This document shows positions 31,337 through 42,029 of a DNA stretch of 64,000 bases, one piece after another. The notes under the pieces are model-generated. The model was not told the DNA's origin. It was given only the letters and a program-made list of their open reading frames with translations, and did no database searches. Position numbers and translations under genes: made by a program. Position 1 is the first letter of the stretch; the number at the start of each line of letters is the position of its first letter. This DNA comes from Aphrocallistes beatrix (lineage: Eukaryota > Porifera > Hexactinellida > Sceptrulophora > Aphrocallistidae): contig OY725495.1 in NCBI GenBank assembly GCA_963281255.1, positions 868,001-932,000 on the forward strand, given 5' to 3'.

Positions 31337-32566
31337 ATGGAACTGGCGTACGAGACCGATTCCAATTACGAATCAGCTGAAGATGGATCTGAGTACTTTA
31401 GTGTGGCAGACAGTAGAGAGGAGACACAGTTCCAGCAGTTAGACGGGGATGATGGTGAATTTGAAGATTATAATCATCATCGTGAATGTGATCTTATTAG
31501 CAGTAAACATGTTCCAATGCAAGCTTCAAGACGTTCCATTCGAATCATGAGCAATGAAGGAACTAAGTTAGCTCAAAAATCAGGAATTCACAATAGTTCA
31601 ACAGTTTCGAAAAAAGTTCGTCTCGACTCGCATAGCGGAATCAATGCTACTGCGAAGCTGTATGAATGCACGACTAGATCCTCATATCTTAGGAAACACA
31701 TTCGTATCCATACTGGAAAGATGCCTTATGAATGCTCTACCTGTTCGAAATCATTTTGTACATCTCAACAGCTTAATATGCACCTTCGTACTCATACTGG
31801 AGAGAAGCCATATAAATGTACTACTTGTTCAAAATCCTTTTCCCATTCAATAAATCTGAAAACACACACTAGTATTCATACTGGAGAGAAGCCGTATAAA
31901 TACGCTACCTGTTCGAAATCATTTTGTACATCTCAACAGCTTAATATGCACCTTCGTACTCATACTGGAGAGAAGCCATATAAATGTACTACTTGTTCGG
32001 AAACATTTTGTACATCTCAACAGCTTAATATGCATATTCGCACTCATACTGGAGAGAAGCCATATAAATGTACTATTTGTTCAAAATCCTTTTCTCAATC
32101 GACGCATCTGAAAACACACACTCGTACTCATTCCAGAGAGAAGCCGTATAGATGTACTACTTGTTCACAATCATTTTCTCAATCAACACATCTGAAAACA
32201 CACACTAGTATTCATACTGGAGAGAAGCCGTATAAATGCGCTACCTGTTCGAAATCATTTTGTACATCTCAACAGCTTAATATGCACCTTCGTACTCATA
32301 CTGGAGAGAAGCCATATAAATGTACTACTTGTTCAAAATCCTTTTCTCAATCAACACATCTGAAAACACACACTCGTACTCATACTGGAGAGAAACCGTA
32401 TAAATGTATTACTTGTTCAAAATCATTTTGTTTATCTCAACAGCTTAATATACACCTTCGTGCTCATACTGGAGAGAACCTGTATGTATGCTCTATTTGT
32501 TCTAAATCCTTCTCTCAGTTCTCAAATCTTAATAGACATGTATTACACATGCATAGAGACAAGTAA
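31337..32566 (+). CDS. C2H2 zinc-finger protein with acidic N-terminal module
   Basis: About 409 aa, apparently one exon. I chose ATG 31337 (MELAYETDSN) because the sister copy at 50742 starts at the same place and has a stop upstream in frame. The N-terminus is acidic and holds SAEDGSEYFSVADSREETQF and later RRSIRI, both shared with the other family members here. The C-terminal two thirds hold about ten C2H2 fingers with TGEKPYKC linkers, preceded by a damaged half-finger (YECTTRSSYLRKHIRIH) that lacks its second Cys. The fingers alternate between two types, CTSQQLNMHLRTH and SQSTHLKTHT, which shows growth by duplication of a two-finger unit. One finger has Tyr in place of its first Cys (KPYKYATC). 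Probably a sequence-specific nuclear DNA-binding protein; its target is unknown. Confidence 0.85.
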   Translation: MELAYETDSNYESAEDGSEYFSVADSREETQFQQLDGDDGEFEDYNHHRECDLISSKHVPMQASRRSIRIMSNEGTKLAQKSGIHNSSTVSKKVRLDSHSGINATAKLYECTTRSSYLRKHIRIHTGKMPYECSTCSKSFCTSQQLNMHLRTHTGEKPYKCTTCSKSFSHSINLKTHTSIHTGEKPYKYATCSKSFCTSQQLNMHLRTHTGEKPYKCTTCSETFCTSQQLNMHIRTHTGEKPYKCTICSKSFSQSTHLKTHTRTHSREKPYRCTTCSQSFSQSTHLKTHTSIHTGEKPYKCATCSKSFCTSQQLNMHLRTHTGEKPYKCTTCSKSFSQSTHLKTHTRTHTGEKPYKCITCSKSFCLSQQLNIHLRAHTGENLYVCSICSKSFSQFSNLNRHVLHMHRDK

Positions 32567-32774
32567 TGAATATCTCTAATTATACATGTGACAATTCCCC
32601 TTATGTATTACAAATAATCAGTTACCTTTAGATAGTACAGCTTAGATTTATTCGCTATTTCGTTAGATTCTCATATTTGTTGGTCAGATTAGCTAACAAT
32701 ATAATAATAATTTTTTGCAAAAATGAAATGAAATCTCTCTACCAAGCTGCTAGTAATACACATTCGCTTGCTTT

Positions 32775-33180
32775 GTTCTGAGCTCAGACGAAAATGTCGA
32801 CTCATCATGGAATTATGACGTCATTGTCACCTTTTTATCATTACAAATTTCAGGTTTTCAACTATAACTCAGCCATTTTTGGTGATAGAAGGCTGAAATT
32901 TTAATAGAATGTGTAGATTAGTACATCTCAAATATGATGCAACTATCATCAAAAAATGAAGATTCATCACTCTGTTATGACGTTATCATTACGCATCAAA
33001 AATTGACAAATTTGGTGATTTTTCGAGTGATATCAATTATAACAGTAACGCAGACAGACGTGTTTAGAGATAATATCTACCTTATAATTAATCATTGTGA
33101 GCTTAGGCGCCCGAAGGGCACCTCCGGTGGACACAAAGTGTCCGCCAGCCGCGCAGCGCAAGCAAGCGTAGCGCGCTTGT
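32775..33180 (+). mobile_element. 5'-truncated hairpin/(TA)n element
   Basis: Enters the family sequence at TTCTGAGCTCAGACGAAAAT and runs to the GCGCGCTTGT end. The TC start and (TA)n tract are missing. It faces the next copy end to end. Confidence 0.75.
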
Positions 33181-33213
33181 ATTTATTATATATCTTGACA
33201 CCTTTTAATTAAT

Positions 33214-33733
33214 ACAAGCGCGCTTCACTTGCTTGCGCTGCGCGGCTGGCGGGCACTTTGTATCCACCGGAGGCGAGCTTTGGGCGCCTGGGCTCACATT
33301 GATTAATTATAAGGTAGATAACATCTCTAAATACGTCGTCTTACTGCTATAATCGATATCACGAAATTTAAATTTTCAATTTTTGATGCGTAATGATGGC
33401 GCCATAACAGGGTGATAAGTCATCATTTTTTGTTGATAGTTATTTCATAAATGAAGACTATTAATATACACATTCTATTAAAATTTCAGCTTTCTATCAC
33501 TTAAAATGGCTGAGTTATGGTCGAAAAAGAAATTTATGATATTAAAAAAAAGGTGACAATAACGTCATAATTCCATGATGAGCCGACATTTTCGTCTGAG
33601 GTCAGAACTTAGTGGAGCCATAGCCAAAAAACTCCCACATGCCAAAAATCAGTTTTCTGTGCCGGGCAGTTTCTTCAATCAATTCGTTACATATATATAT
33701 ATATATATATTAATCGAGTTTTAATAGTAAGGA
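33214..33733 (-). mobile_element. Hairpin/(TA)n element, near-complete
   Basis: Opposite in orientation to its neighbour: ACAAGCGCGCTTCACTTGCT at the left, (TA)n and TTTTAATAGTAAGGA at the right. One CRE-like site has been changed to GGCGCCAT; the others can be seen. Confidence 0.8.
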
Positions 33734-33768
33734 TGATATATATGTGGTCAAGTGACGGTCAAGTTGTA

Positions 33769-34087
33769 CGTCGGTTTAGGGTAGTCCCTTTGAACGTGAT
33801 TTTGGGGTTCTCTTGAATGTACATACTTGTATTTCATTTCTGAGCAAATTTAGATCAAAACTAACCCATCCTTCGAACGCTATGCATCAAATAACATATG
33901 TTGACTGAAGTATTCTAGTTTTATGCTGGGAGAATATTGTGTTTTGAAGTTGTCCCAACTTTTAACTGGTATTTAATACCCTTTTAATGATCTTCCATGG
34001 CTATCAACAATTTTGATTCCCCTATTTTATTTTTAAGCCATTTTCAATGGGAAGATCCCAACTTTTCGACACTACCCTAAACCGATG
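33769..34087. mobile_element. Solo copy of the inner MITE, TA-flanked
   Basis: Ends TCGGTTTAGGGTAGTCCC and (reverse-complemented) CATCGGTTTAGGGTAGTG, TA at 33767-33768 and 34088-34089. It is shorter (319 bp) and clearly diverged from the inner part of the 766-bp element. No ORF. Confidence 0.75.
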
Positions 34088-34089
34088 TA

Positions 34090-35182
34090 TTTAGAATAAG
34101 AAGTATTGCCTGTCTAGCCCTAGTAACCTTCGACTAGCGTTAAAATATAGCTAAAATTGCTATTCAGAGCAGCACAGGAATGTAACAACATTCCATTGGA
34201 ACTTATTTGATCAACCGTCCATCCTTATAGTAATATAATCTGAAAATCCTTTATATAGTTATTGCTTAATGTATACAGCTAGGTACGTAAAAATATCCAA
34301 GAATTCGCAATACGCGTATGTATCCAAGTAAAGAATGGGGTGATTATTATTTCACTTCTCTGGATCCAGACCAATGAAGTGTTTAAAAGGAATTGAATGG
34401 CAAATTCAGAGTTTGCAATTATATTGTTCTCTTAGTGTACGTCATAGAAATATTCATGTATATATATGCCTGACATGTATGTCCGTACGCGCGCTACTGC
34501 GGAGTCCAACCGATTTTTTCCAAATTCGCATGTGAAATCTCTTTAGGGTGAAGGTCTGCAACATCAATTCTTTTCGCAAAATCTCATCACCGGTTTTTAT
34601 AAGTGTATTTTCATATGATAACACCTCCATTGCAAAGCTTTATTTAAAGATATAAGTAAGATCTCAACGACTAAGGTAGGATATTTCACTATTTAGAAAC
34701 CCATTTTCGCCCTTTGAAAATAACACAAGGATTTTTGTGATTCTATTTTGTCACACCTTTTAGAAAATTTATATTTAAAACTAGAATCGATGTATCAACA
34801 GCTGATATGGAGTATTTTAATATGTAGAATCCGATATTTGCACTCTGAAAATAATAATATGAATATTCTAGTCATCAACATACGTATGTATAGATATATA
34901 TTTTTACACCTTAAAAAAAATTTCATTTTATATTTGAAGCGAGTTCTCAACAGCTGATATAAAGTATTTTAATGTGTGGATCCCGATTTTGGACTTCGAA
35001 CGTAAGAATGTGAATATATTATTAGTTTTCATAAATTGAGTAGCCCCTATATATTATTATATTAATATCTCACCTCCTAAGTCACTTACTGGAGCTGCAC
35101 TATTGGTCTGTCGACCGACAGACAATTCAAGAAATAGCGTTTCAGTGATAATAATTTTTTAAAATTATTTTGGGAGAATAGT
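34090..35182. other. Non-coding, nothing recognised
   Basis: AT-rich; some phrases repeat at lower identity, such as AGCTGATATGGAGTATTTTA near 34800 and AGCTGATATAAAGTATTTTA near 34952, which suggests an old tandem repeat of about 150 bp. No gene supported. Confidence 0.4.
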
Positions 35183-35400
35183 CAGCAGTGCTCGACAAAA
35201 TCAAAATTTGGTGGTGGCTATCTAAACCACCATTTTACATTTTCTGGTGGCTAATAGCCACCAAATTCTAAATACGTTATATAAATAGACCTGTACTTCA
35301 TAAAATTTGGTGGCTTAGTTAGCCACCACGCTCCGGAATTTGGTGACTTATCGTTACATTTTGGTGGCTATCGCCACCAAACCACCAGATTTGTCGAGCT
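35183..35400. mobile_element. MITE rich in GGTGGC/GCCACC
   Basis: Ends GCTCGACAAAATCA and (reverse-complemented) GCTCGACAAATCTGG face each other around many GGTGGCTA and TAGCCACC blocks. A fragment of the same type lies at 18128-18160 in an LRRK-like intron (TTTGGTGGCTATCGCCACCA). No ORF. Confidence 0.6.
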
Positions 35401-35513
35401 ATTACGCGACTAATTCTCAATATAGTTGCTAAGTTTGGGAAATAATATCCAACCTGTGGCCATACCTGCCCTGGTCTGGTTCCAGATCATAAAAGTGATT
35501 AGAGTGACCCGCA

Positions 35514-36088
35514 TTGGGTAAACTCAAACTTGGAATCTATGTTTGCAGGAATTATCTAGTCACTCCCTCAAGGAAGCCGTTAGACCCTTTGCTTTCTCTG
35601 TCCGACACGTATCTTGCTACTAACTGTCACCTCTATCCCAATATATCGTGCATTTTACACCTTTTGTTAGTAGCACCAGTGACATCTGCTACTGTTGAGA
35701 GGGCCAATTCTGCCCTGGCATATGTAAAGACGGAACTCCGTAGCTCAATGGGTGAAGAACGATTAAATGATTTAATTCTTCTTTATGTCCACAAAGACAT
35801 TAATCTCACGTATTCTGAGATTGTAGATCGGTTTGCCATCAAAAGACCACGCTTGATGAAGTTAAGAAATCTATTAGATAACGCAGGTGATGAGACTGAG
35901 TGCTAGCCATCAGCAGCTGCTAGTTTTCAGTCTCTAGTGGTAATACAGTGGCACAGTATTACATACTAAAAAATATTATGAATCTTATAGTATTTGCAAA
36001 TGGTCATTCGATATGGATTTTAATATAATTAAAAGTCGCTCGTTCCACTCGCTTTGCCCCCCCCTTTCGTGAAATCCTGGATCCGCCC
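35514..36088 (+). pseudogene. hAT transposase C-terminal fragment and 3' end
   Basis: 35514-35906 encodes 130 codons. From about residue 45 it has the hAT dimerisation region: LLLVAPVTSATVERANSAL, then TELRSSMGEERLNDLILLYV and a basic end. The rest of the transposase is absent. Downstream, AAATCCTGGATCCGCCCCTG ends at about 36089; reverse-complemented (CAGGGGCGGATCCAGGATTT) this is a common hAT terminus. So this is the 3' part of a once-autonomous hAT element. It could in principle have mobilised the hAT MITEs in the window, but their ends differ. Confidence 0.75.
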
Positions 36089-36116
36089 CTGATATTGATT
36101 AATTATTAGGGAGATT

Positions 36117-36608
36117 CGCTTGCTTGCGCTGTGCGGGCGGCGAACATTTCTTGTCCGCATGAGGCGCCTAGGGTCATATTAATTAATTATAAGGGAGATA
36201 ACATCTCTAAACACGTCCGTCCTACTGTTATAATCGATATCGCACGAAAAATCACCAAATTTGTCAGTTTAAAAATTTTTTTAATGTGTAATGATAACGT
36301 CATAACAGAGTGATGAGTCATCACTTTTCAATGATCGTTTTGTCATATCTGAGATATATTAATATACACATTATATTAGAATTTCAACCTTCTATCACCT
36401 AAAATGGCTGAGTTATAGTCCAAAAACTGAAATTTCTAATTATAAGAAGGTGACAATGACGTCATAACTCCATGATGAGTCGACATTTTCATCTGAGATC
36501 AGAACTTAGTGGAGCCATAGCCAAAAGACTCCCACATGCCAAAAATCAGCCTTCTGTGCCTGGCAGTTTCTTCAATCAATTCGTTACATATATATATATA
36601 TATATATA
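36117..36608 (-). mobile_element. Hairpin/(TA)n element, cut in its TA tract
   Basis: The hairpin end is partly worn at the left. The body runs to a (TA)n tract at about 36588-36608, where the next MITE is inserted. The TC-type terminus is not seen on the far side. Confidence 0.7.
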
Positions 36609-37087
36609 CACTAGCCGGACAAAAGTATTCGACCACCACGAAAACCGCCATACAAATAGTATTAAAGTGGGTTTATCGACATTGAAATATGTACTCAAAC
36701 TGTAAGAAATACTCTACTTTTGATCGCAAATTCATAATCTACACATTCTAGTTACTCATAATTGAGAGCTTCAACTCAATTGCAAACTACCAAGTTTTAA
36801 AAAAATCTACCTCCGATACCTGATGCTACTTGTCCCTAGTCAGGGTCATTAAATATGATGGCAATTAGTGACACAAAGTGGCACACGTTGATAATTTTCT
36901 ACATAGGAACTAGTATTTGTGTTGAAAGCTTCAAAAATGGGTAATTTGGATGTGTAGTTTACGAATTAGAAATCAAAAATATAATATTTCTTACAATTTG
37001 AGTACATATTCCATTATAAATAGACCCACTTTAATACTATTTGTATGGAGGTTTTCGTGGTGGTCGAATACTTTTGTCCGGGTACTG
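36609..37087. mobile_element. 479-bp Tc1/mariner-like MITE in a (TA)n tract
   Basis: Ends CACTAGCCGGACAAAAGTAT and (reverse-complemented) CAGTACCCGGACAAAAGTAT, with arms near 120 bp or more and TA on both sides within (TA)n. GACAAAAGTATTCGACCACC is typical of Tc1-group inverted repeats. No transposase. Confidence 0.85.
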
Positions 37088-37102
37088 TATATATATATAT
37101 AT

Positions 37103-37846
37103 ACAAGCGCGCTTCGCTTGCTTGTGCTGCGCGGCTGGCGGACACTTTGTGTCCGCCAGAGGCTCCCTTCGGTCGCCTGGAGTCACATTGGTTCATTATA
37201 AGGGAGATAGCATCTCTCAATATGTCTGTCCTACTGTTATAATCGATATCACTCGAAAAATCACCAAATTTGTCAATTTTAAATTTTTGATGCGTAATGA
37301 TGACGTCATAACAAAGTGATGAGTCATCATTTTTTGATAATAGTTGTATCATATGTGAGGCATGTTAGTATACATATTCTATTAAATTTCAGCCTTCTAT
37401 CTCCTATAATGGCTCAGTTATGCTCGAATAACTGTATTGCTTAACTTTTTAAAATGTGACAATGACGTCATAATTCCATGATGAGTCGACATTTTCGTCT
37501 GAGCTCAGAACTTACTGGAGCCATAGCCAAAAAACTCCCACATGCCAAAAATCAGCTTTCTGTGACTGGCAGTTTCTTCAATCAATTCGTTACAGAGATA
37601 TATATATACAGTCGACTCCGCTTAATAGGGCCACTGTTTAATCGGGTCAACCGCTCAATCGGGCCACTTTTGGCAGGACCGGAATAGCTCTCACACATAG
37701 AAGCTAATACAAAATATTTTCGGTTAATAGGGTTCTCCGCTTAATCGGGGCAAAATGTTCTCCTACCGATGTGGCCCTATTAAGCGGAGTCGACTGTATA
37801 TATATAAATAAATAAATATACATTAATCGAGTTTTAATAGTAAGGA
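37103..37846 (-). mobile_element. Hairpin/(TA)n element with a nested MITE
   Basis: Full set of family blocks from ACAAGCGCGCTTCGCTTGCT to GTTTTAATAGTAAGGA, but its (TA)n tract is split by the 188-bp MITE at 37609-37796. It contains two TGACGTCA sites and a GATGAGTCAT site. Confidence 0.85.
37609..37796. mobile_element. 188-bp pogo-like MITE, copy 1
   Basis: CAGTCGACTCCGCTTAATAG at both ends, inverted, with TA flanks. The second copy (49791-49978) is also 188 bp and starts CAGTTGACTCCGCTTAATAG. Confidence 0.9.
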
Positions 37847-37857
37847 TATATATATAT

Positions 37858-38345
37858 ACAAGCGCGCTTCGCTTTCTTGCGCTGCGCGGCTGGTTCACGA
37901 ACGAACTGAAAAATTGTTTTCCATTTTTTTGCAGAGGTGTTAAAATTTCGCTTCGATCTTAGAACTTAATCGTAGACTCGTCATTTGACAGCTACATGCC
38001 AATTTTGCTAACAAATTCGTCAATCAGTTCGGACAAACAAACAAATGAAAAATCCTAGCGTTTTAATATATACAAGCGCGCTTCAATTTTTGTTTACTTT
38101 ATGTAAATATTGTAGAAAAAAGTAAACAAATAATTTGTCCTTTAGATTCGAAAATATGATATCGGACTCTACACCCTTTAAAACTGTAAACGGTCACACG
38201 GACATTTCGTAGATTAGATCTAGAACTTAATCATAATAACATCATTTGACACCTACATGTCAATTTTCATATCTCTACGACTTATCAATTCTTCAATAAA
38301 TTCGGACAAACGAACAAAAAGAAATCCTAGCGTTTTAGGGTAATA
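37858..38345 (-). mobile_element. Two tandem remnants of the second-type hairpin element
   Basis: 37858 to about 38064 runs from ACAAGCGCGCTTCGCTTTCT to TCCTAGCGTTTTAATAT, with its middle deleted. It is followed at once by another start (TACAAGCGCGCTTCAATTTT) that runs to TCCTAGCGTTTTAGGG at about 38335. Both are internally deleted and lie in the same orientation. Confidence 0.65.
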
Positions 38346-38359
38346 TATAAGATATATAG

Positions 38360-39780
38360 TCCGAGAATATTACAAAAATCTGGGAATAAATTCCTTACCA
38401 AGATCTTTCTTCACCAATGTGCTTATAAAGGTGTCTACTAACATGTTTCACAAGGTTTAAAGTACTCCCGTAGGGAAATCCCGTATGTGACAGCTGCTGG
38501 AAGTTGGGGTACACAGAACCTTATGAAAATTTGAAAATGTTTAGTTCTGCTTTAAGTATCCTGTGAGGGGTCAAACAATGGGGTTTTCATTATTCTGAAT
38601 CGATTGCAAACACTTGTTTTTGCACCAGAGCCACTCTTTTGTGGAATTACGTCCACACTCAATTTCCTGCTTGTCCAACTACTCAAAAAAATCCCAAAAC
38701 AATGCGAAAATAAATATTATCCTTTCCTTTGTCTTTGAGAGCATTACCGTCTAACAGTATGGATGTAGACAATAGTCCTGCATTTCCATTCAATTGTTCA
38801 TCTGTGATGACCCGGAGACATCAGCTCAGGAACTCGGGCAAGCAACTTCTAAAGGCTGCCTTACTCTGTTGGCATGTGCAGGAGCATTTGGAAAAGCTAC
38901 AATTTTGGAGGCATGAATGAAGCATGGAATGTCGGAAGACTGAGATACCACGTGAGGTGTAAATGTGATTTGTACAACATGTCTGTCAAGGTCACCATGA
39001 AGTCAGCTCGTAAATGCAACCTGTTTTACAACCTGTTTGACATGAAAAATGACAGGGAACAATGGTTTACAGCCCTTTTTTATTTTTAAATACTGGTGAT
39101 ATTTTATGTGGACAAACTTGAGGTGGAGAAAGAGTCAGCACATGTGAAAATATGACGCATTTTCTCTAAGTATGGTCAATCTAATACATTCAGTTCTAGA
39201 AGGTTGTGATTGGTATGTGATGGATGCAATGAATCGGTTATTAATATAAACATTCACTTTTGCATGGGTTGGGAAAACATCAACTGCTATTGAGCTCCCC
39301 TCCATATAGAGGCTGCTAGGAAGAGATACAGAAGAAAAGCTTATTGAAGACAGCACATGCCAAAGACGATTGGAGCCTGAAGTCGCAGGCCTCCTGGAAG
39401 AGATCAATAACTTGGTAGCAGAGGAAATACTGTATCATTTGCTCTGCAAGTTTTTTCCGAGACGGGTGGTCACTACTCCAAGATTTTTTTGAATTTGCTT
39501 CACTGAGTCAGAATCATACTATTAAATCACATACATCTTTAGTCTTGGGGAGTAGTAACCATCCGTCTCGGAAAAAGCTTGCAGTGCAATGATACTATGA
39601 TACTATGATACAGGGTTTCCTCTGCAACCAAGTCATTGATCTCTTCCAGGAGGCCTGCTTTCCCCTACGGGAGTTGACTTGAAACATGTTAGTAGACACC
39701 TTTATAAGCACATTGAAGACATTTCTTGGTAAGGAATTTATTCCAGATATTTGATAATATTCCCTGACTAATAGCCTATT
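38360..39780. repeat. Large foldback element with a nested inverted repeat
   Basis: Left arm from about 38360 (AATAAATTCCTTACCAAGAT, then GTGTCTACTAACATGTTTCA) pairs with the right arm ending about 39775 (AACATGTTAGTAGACACC near 39685, CTTGGTAAGGAATTTATTCC near 39728). Inside, 39447-39490 and 39540-39585 form a second inverted pair (TTTTTCCGAGACGG against CCGTCTCGGAAAAA). Short open frames here have no family resemblance I can name. Confidence 0.65.
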
Positions 39781-39874
39781 AGTCAGGGAATATTATCCTA
39801 TTAGTAATAGGATATACATATTCTATTAAGTTAAGTTCACAAAATGAGAGAAACTTATTCTGAGCGAAAATTCA

Positions 39875-39974
39875 CACTGAAAAGAAGCTGTATGAATGTT
39901 CATCTGTTCCAAATCCTTCTCTCAGTCTGCAACTCGTAAGAAGCACATCATACGCATGCATAAAAGGAAGAAAT
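39875..39974 (+). pseudogene. Last-finger relic of a C2H2 gene
   Basis: AAGCTGTATGAATGTTCATC opens a finger; one base is missing between the cysteines. The rest reads CSKSFSQSATRKKHIIRMH in the shifted frame, then a stop at about 39974. It looks like the 3' remnant of a neighbour of the gene at 40534. Confidence 0.6.
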
Positions 39975-40533
39975 GAGAGAGAATACCTCTATCATGATGT
40001 AGCAGTCGTTAACTAATCATTGAAATGTTGCGTTTAGATATTACAAAGGAAGAGGCATTCACCAATTGGACACAAGGGATATGTGTCACTCCGTCAAGAT
40101 TTTATATAGTAAATGTTGTAGACATTTTCGATTTATTTTACTTGAATTTGGGAATATATTGGATTAAATGTTGTTAACTTGATAATCGGGTCCGCGGGGA
40201 TTAGGAGGCTGCATTTGCCCCCTTTGGACGACGGCATCACTTTAGTTGCTCAACATTCCATTCTACAAAATAAATACGTAGAGAATCTTATTAATGCCAT
40301 GCATTAGCATTTTAGAGAAAGAGAGGCTGGAAAGTGATTATGTTGGTAAATAATGAAATTGTGTTAAATTTGATCAATCAAAGCAAATATTGTAATGCTT
40401 CAGAAAAAAACTCATTCCTGAGGGCTAACTCCTTGTGTACAGGTTATTTTCAGTTGAATAATGATAAAATTCCAATAGAGTTAAAACATGTCCTTGTTAC
40501 TACCAATTTCGATAGATTAAAAGAAGAATTGAA

Positions 40534-41163
40534 ATGGAACAGAACGGCGAAAATGATTCAGACTTCGCATCAGCTGAAGAGGGATCTGAGTACTTTAGTG
40601 TGACAGATGATAGAGAGGAGACACAGTTCCAGCAGTTAGACTGGGATGATGGTGAATCTGATGGTTATGATCAGCAAAGAGAAGATACTCCAGCGGAAGC
40701 TTCATCAGATGGACATCCATATAGACGTTCTAATCGCATCAAGAGCAAGAGAAGAAAAGAAATTCTACTTTCTAAACTCTCCAAATGTCCCAATAATTCT
40801 AAGCACTATTCTGAATCCTCGCGAATACACCTGCCCATTCATGCTAGAAAAACGTCTCAAAACTGTCCGACATGTTCTAAATCATTTTCTCATGCCTCAC
40901 AACTTAATCAACACATTCGAGTTCATGCAGGAGAGAAGTCGTATCAATGCGTTGTTTGTTCTAAATCCTTTTCTCATCCATCTGATTTTAAAAGACATGT
41001 TCGAATTCATACAGGTGAAAAGCCGTATCAATGCGTTATTTGTTCTAAATCCTTCTCTATTTCATCTACTCTTAATACACACATTCGAGTTCATACAGGA
41101 GAGAAGCCATATCAATGCGTTGCTTGTTCTAAATCTTTCTTACTAGCTGGTTCAGTAAATTAA
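40534..41163 (+). CDS. C2H2 zinc-finger protein, truncated last finger
   Basis: 209 aa from ATG 40534. The acidic N-terminus carries SAEEGSEYFSVTDDREETQF and, further on, RRSNRIKSKRRKE, shared with the next gene. Three complete fingers follow (CPTCSKSF, CVVCSKSF, CVICSKSF). A fourth starts (CVACSKSF) but stops after SVN before its histidines. The stop is 14 bp upstream of the next gene's ATG, and the bases before both ATGs are alike (AAATGGAACAG and GAATGGAAACG). This indicates tandem duplication in which the second copy replaced the first one's 3' end. It may still be translated; the missing half-finger suggests erosion. Confidence 0.75.
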   Translation: MEQNGENDSDFASAEEGSEYFSVTDDREETQFQQLDWDDGESDGYDQQREDTPAEASSDGHPYRRSNRIKSKRRKEILLSKLSKCPNNSKHYSESSRIHLPIHARKTSQNCPTCSKSFSHASQLNQHIRVHAGEKSYQCVVCSKSFSHPSDFKRHVRIHTGEKPYQCVICSKSFSISSTLNTHIRVHTGEKPYQCVACSKSFLLAGSVN

Positions 41164-41177
41164 AATATAGGATTGGA

Positions 41178-42029
41178 ATGGAAACGGATACCAATACTGA
41201 TTCAGACTTCGAATCAGCTGAAAAGGGATCTGAGTACTTCAGTGTGTCAGATGGTGGAGATGAGATACAGTTCCAGCTGTTAGACCCGAATGATAAAGAC
41301 TATGTTGATTATGATGAACAAAACGAAGATAGAAGTGTTGGTGGTGGAGATATTCCTGTGGAATACTTTTCTAGTATCAATCCATCTAGACGCTCTAATC
41401 GTGTCGTGATGAAGAGAAGAAAAGAAGTTCTACTTACTAAACTCTCCAAATGTCCCACTAATTCTAACCATTATCCTGAAACTTCACAAGTACAGCAGCG
41501 CACTCATCCTAGAAAAAAGGCTAATAACTTCCCGACATGTTCTAAACATGTGTCTCAAGATTTAACTCTTAATCGACAAATTCGAGTACATACCGGAGAG
41601 AAACCCTATGAATGTCAAACTTGCCACAGATCATTTTCTCAAATCATATCTCTTAATCTGCACATTCGTACTCACACTGGAGAAAGACCCTATGAATGCT
41701 TAACTTGTTCTAAATCTTTTATTAGTTCCTCAAATCTTAAGAGTCACATTCGTACTCACACTGGAGAGAAACCCTTTGAATCTCCAACTTGCCACCAATC
41801 ATTTTCTCAATCCTCATCTCTTAAAGTACACATTCGTACTCACACTGGAGAGAAACCTTATGAATGCTTGACTTGTTCTAGATCTTTTATTGCTTCCTCC
41901 TCCCTTCAGAAGCACATTCGTATTCATACTGGAGAAAAACCTTATGAATGCAATACTTGTTCTAAAGCTTTCTCTCAGCTCTCAAGTCTTAAGATACATT
42001 CTATGAAAATACATAGCAGTAAGAATTAA
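41178..42029 (+). CDS. C2H2 zinc-finger protein with acidic N-terminal module
   Basis: 283 aa from ATG 41178. N-terminal SAEKGSEYFSVSDGGDEIQF and RRSNRVVMKRRKE match its neighbours. A degenerate finger (FPTCSKHVSQ, first Cys lost) is followed by five further fingers; the third of these has Ser in place of the first Cys (KPFESPTC). The last finger ends HSMKIHSSKN, a natural terminus. Linkers are TGEKPYEC. Probably a nuclear DNA-binding protein. The finger set resembles the relic at 1-372, so related genes extend beyond the left edge. Confidence 0.85.
   Translation: METDTNTDSDFESAEKGSEYFSVSDGGDEIQFQLLDPNDKDYVDYDEQNEDRSVGGGDIPVEYFSSINPSRRSNRVVMKRRKEVLLTKLSKCPTNSNHYPETSQVQQRTHPRKKANNFPTCSKHVSQDLTLNRQIRVHTGEKPYECQTCHRSFSQIISLNLHIRTHTGERPYECLTCSKSFISSSNLKSHIRTHTGEKPFESPTCHQSFSQSSSLKVHIRTHTGEKPYECLTCSRSFIASSSLQKHIRIHTGEKPYECNTCSKAFSQLSSLKIHSMKIHSSKN

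Noticed and set aside
37041..37319. Overlapping open frames on both strands
   Set aside because: They run across a MITE end and the hairpin block of the repeat family; similar frames recur at other copies.
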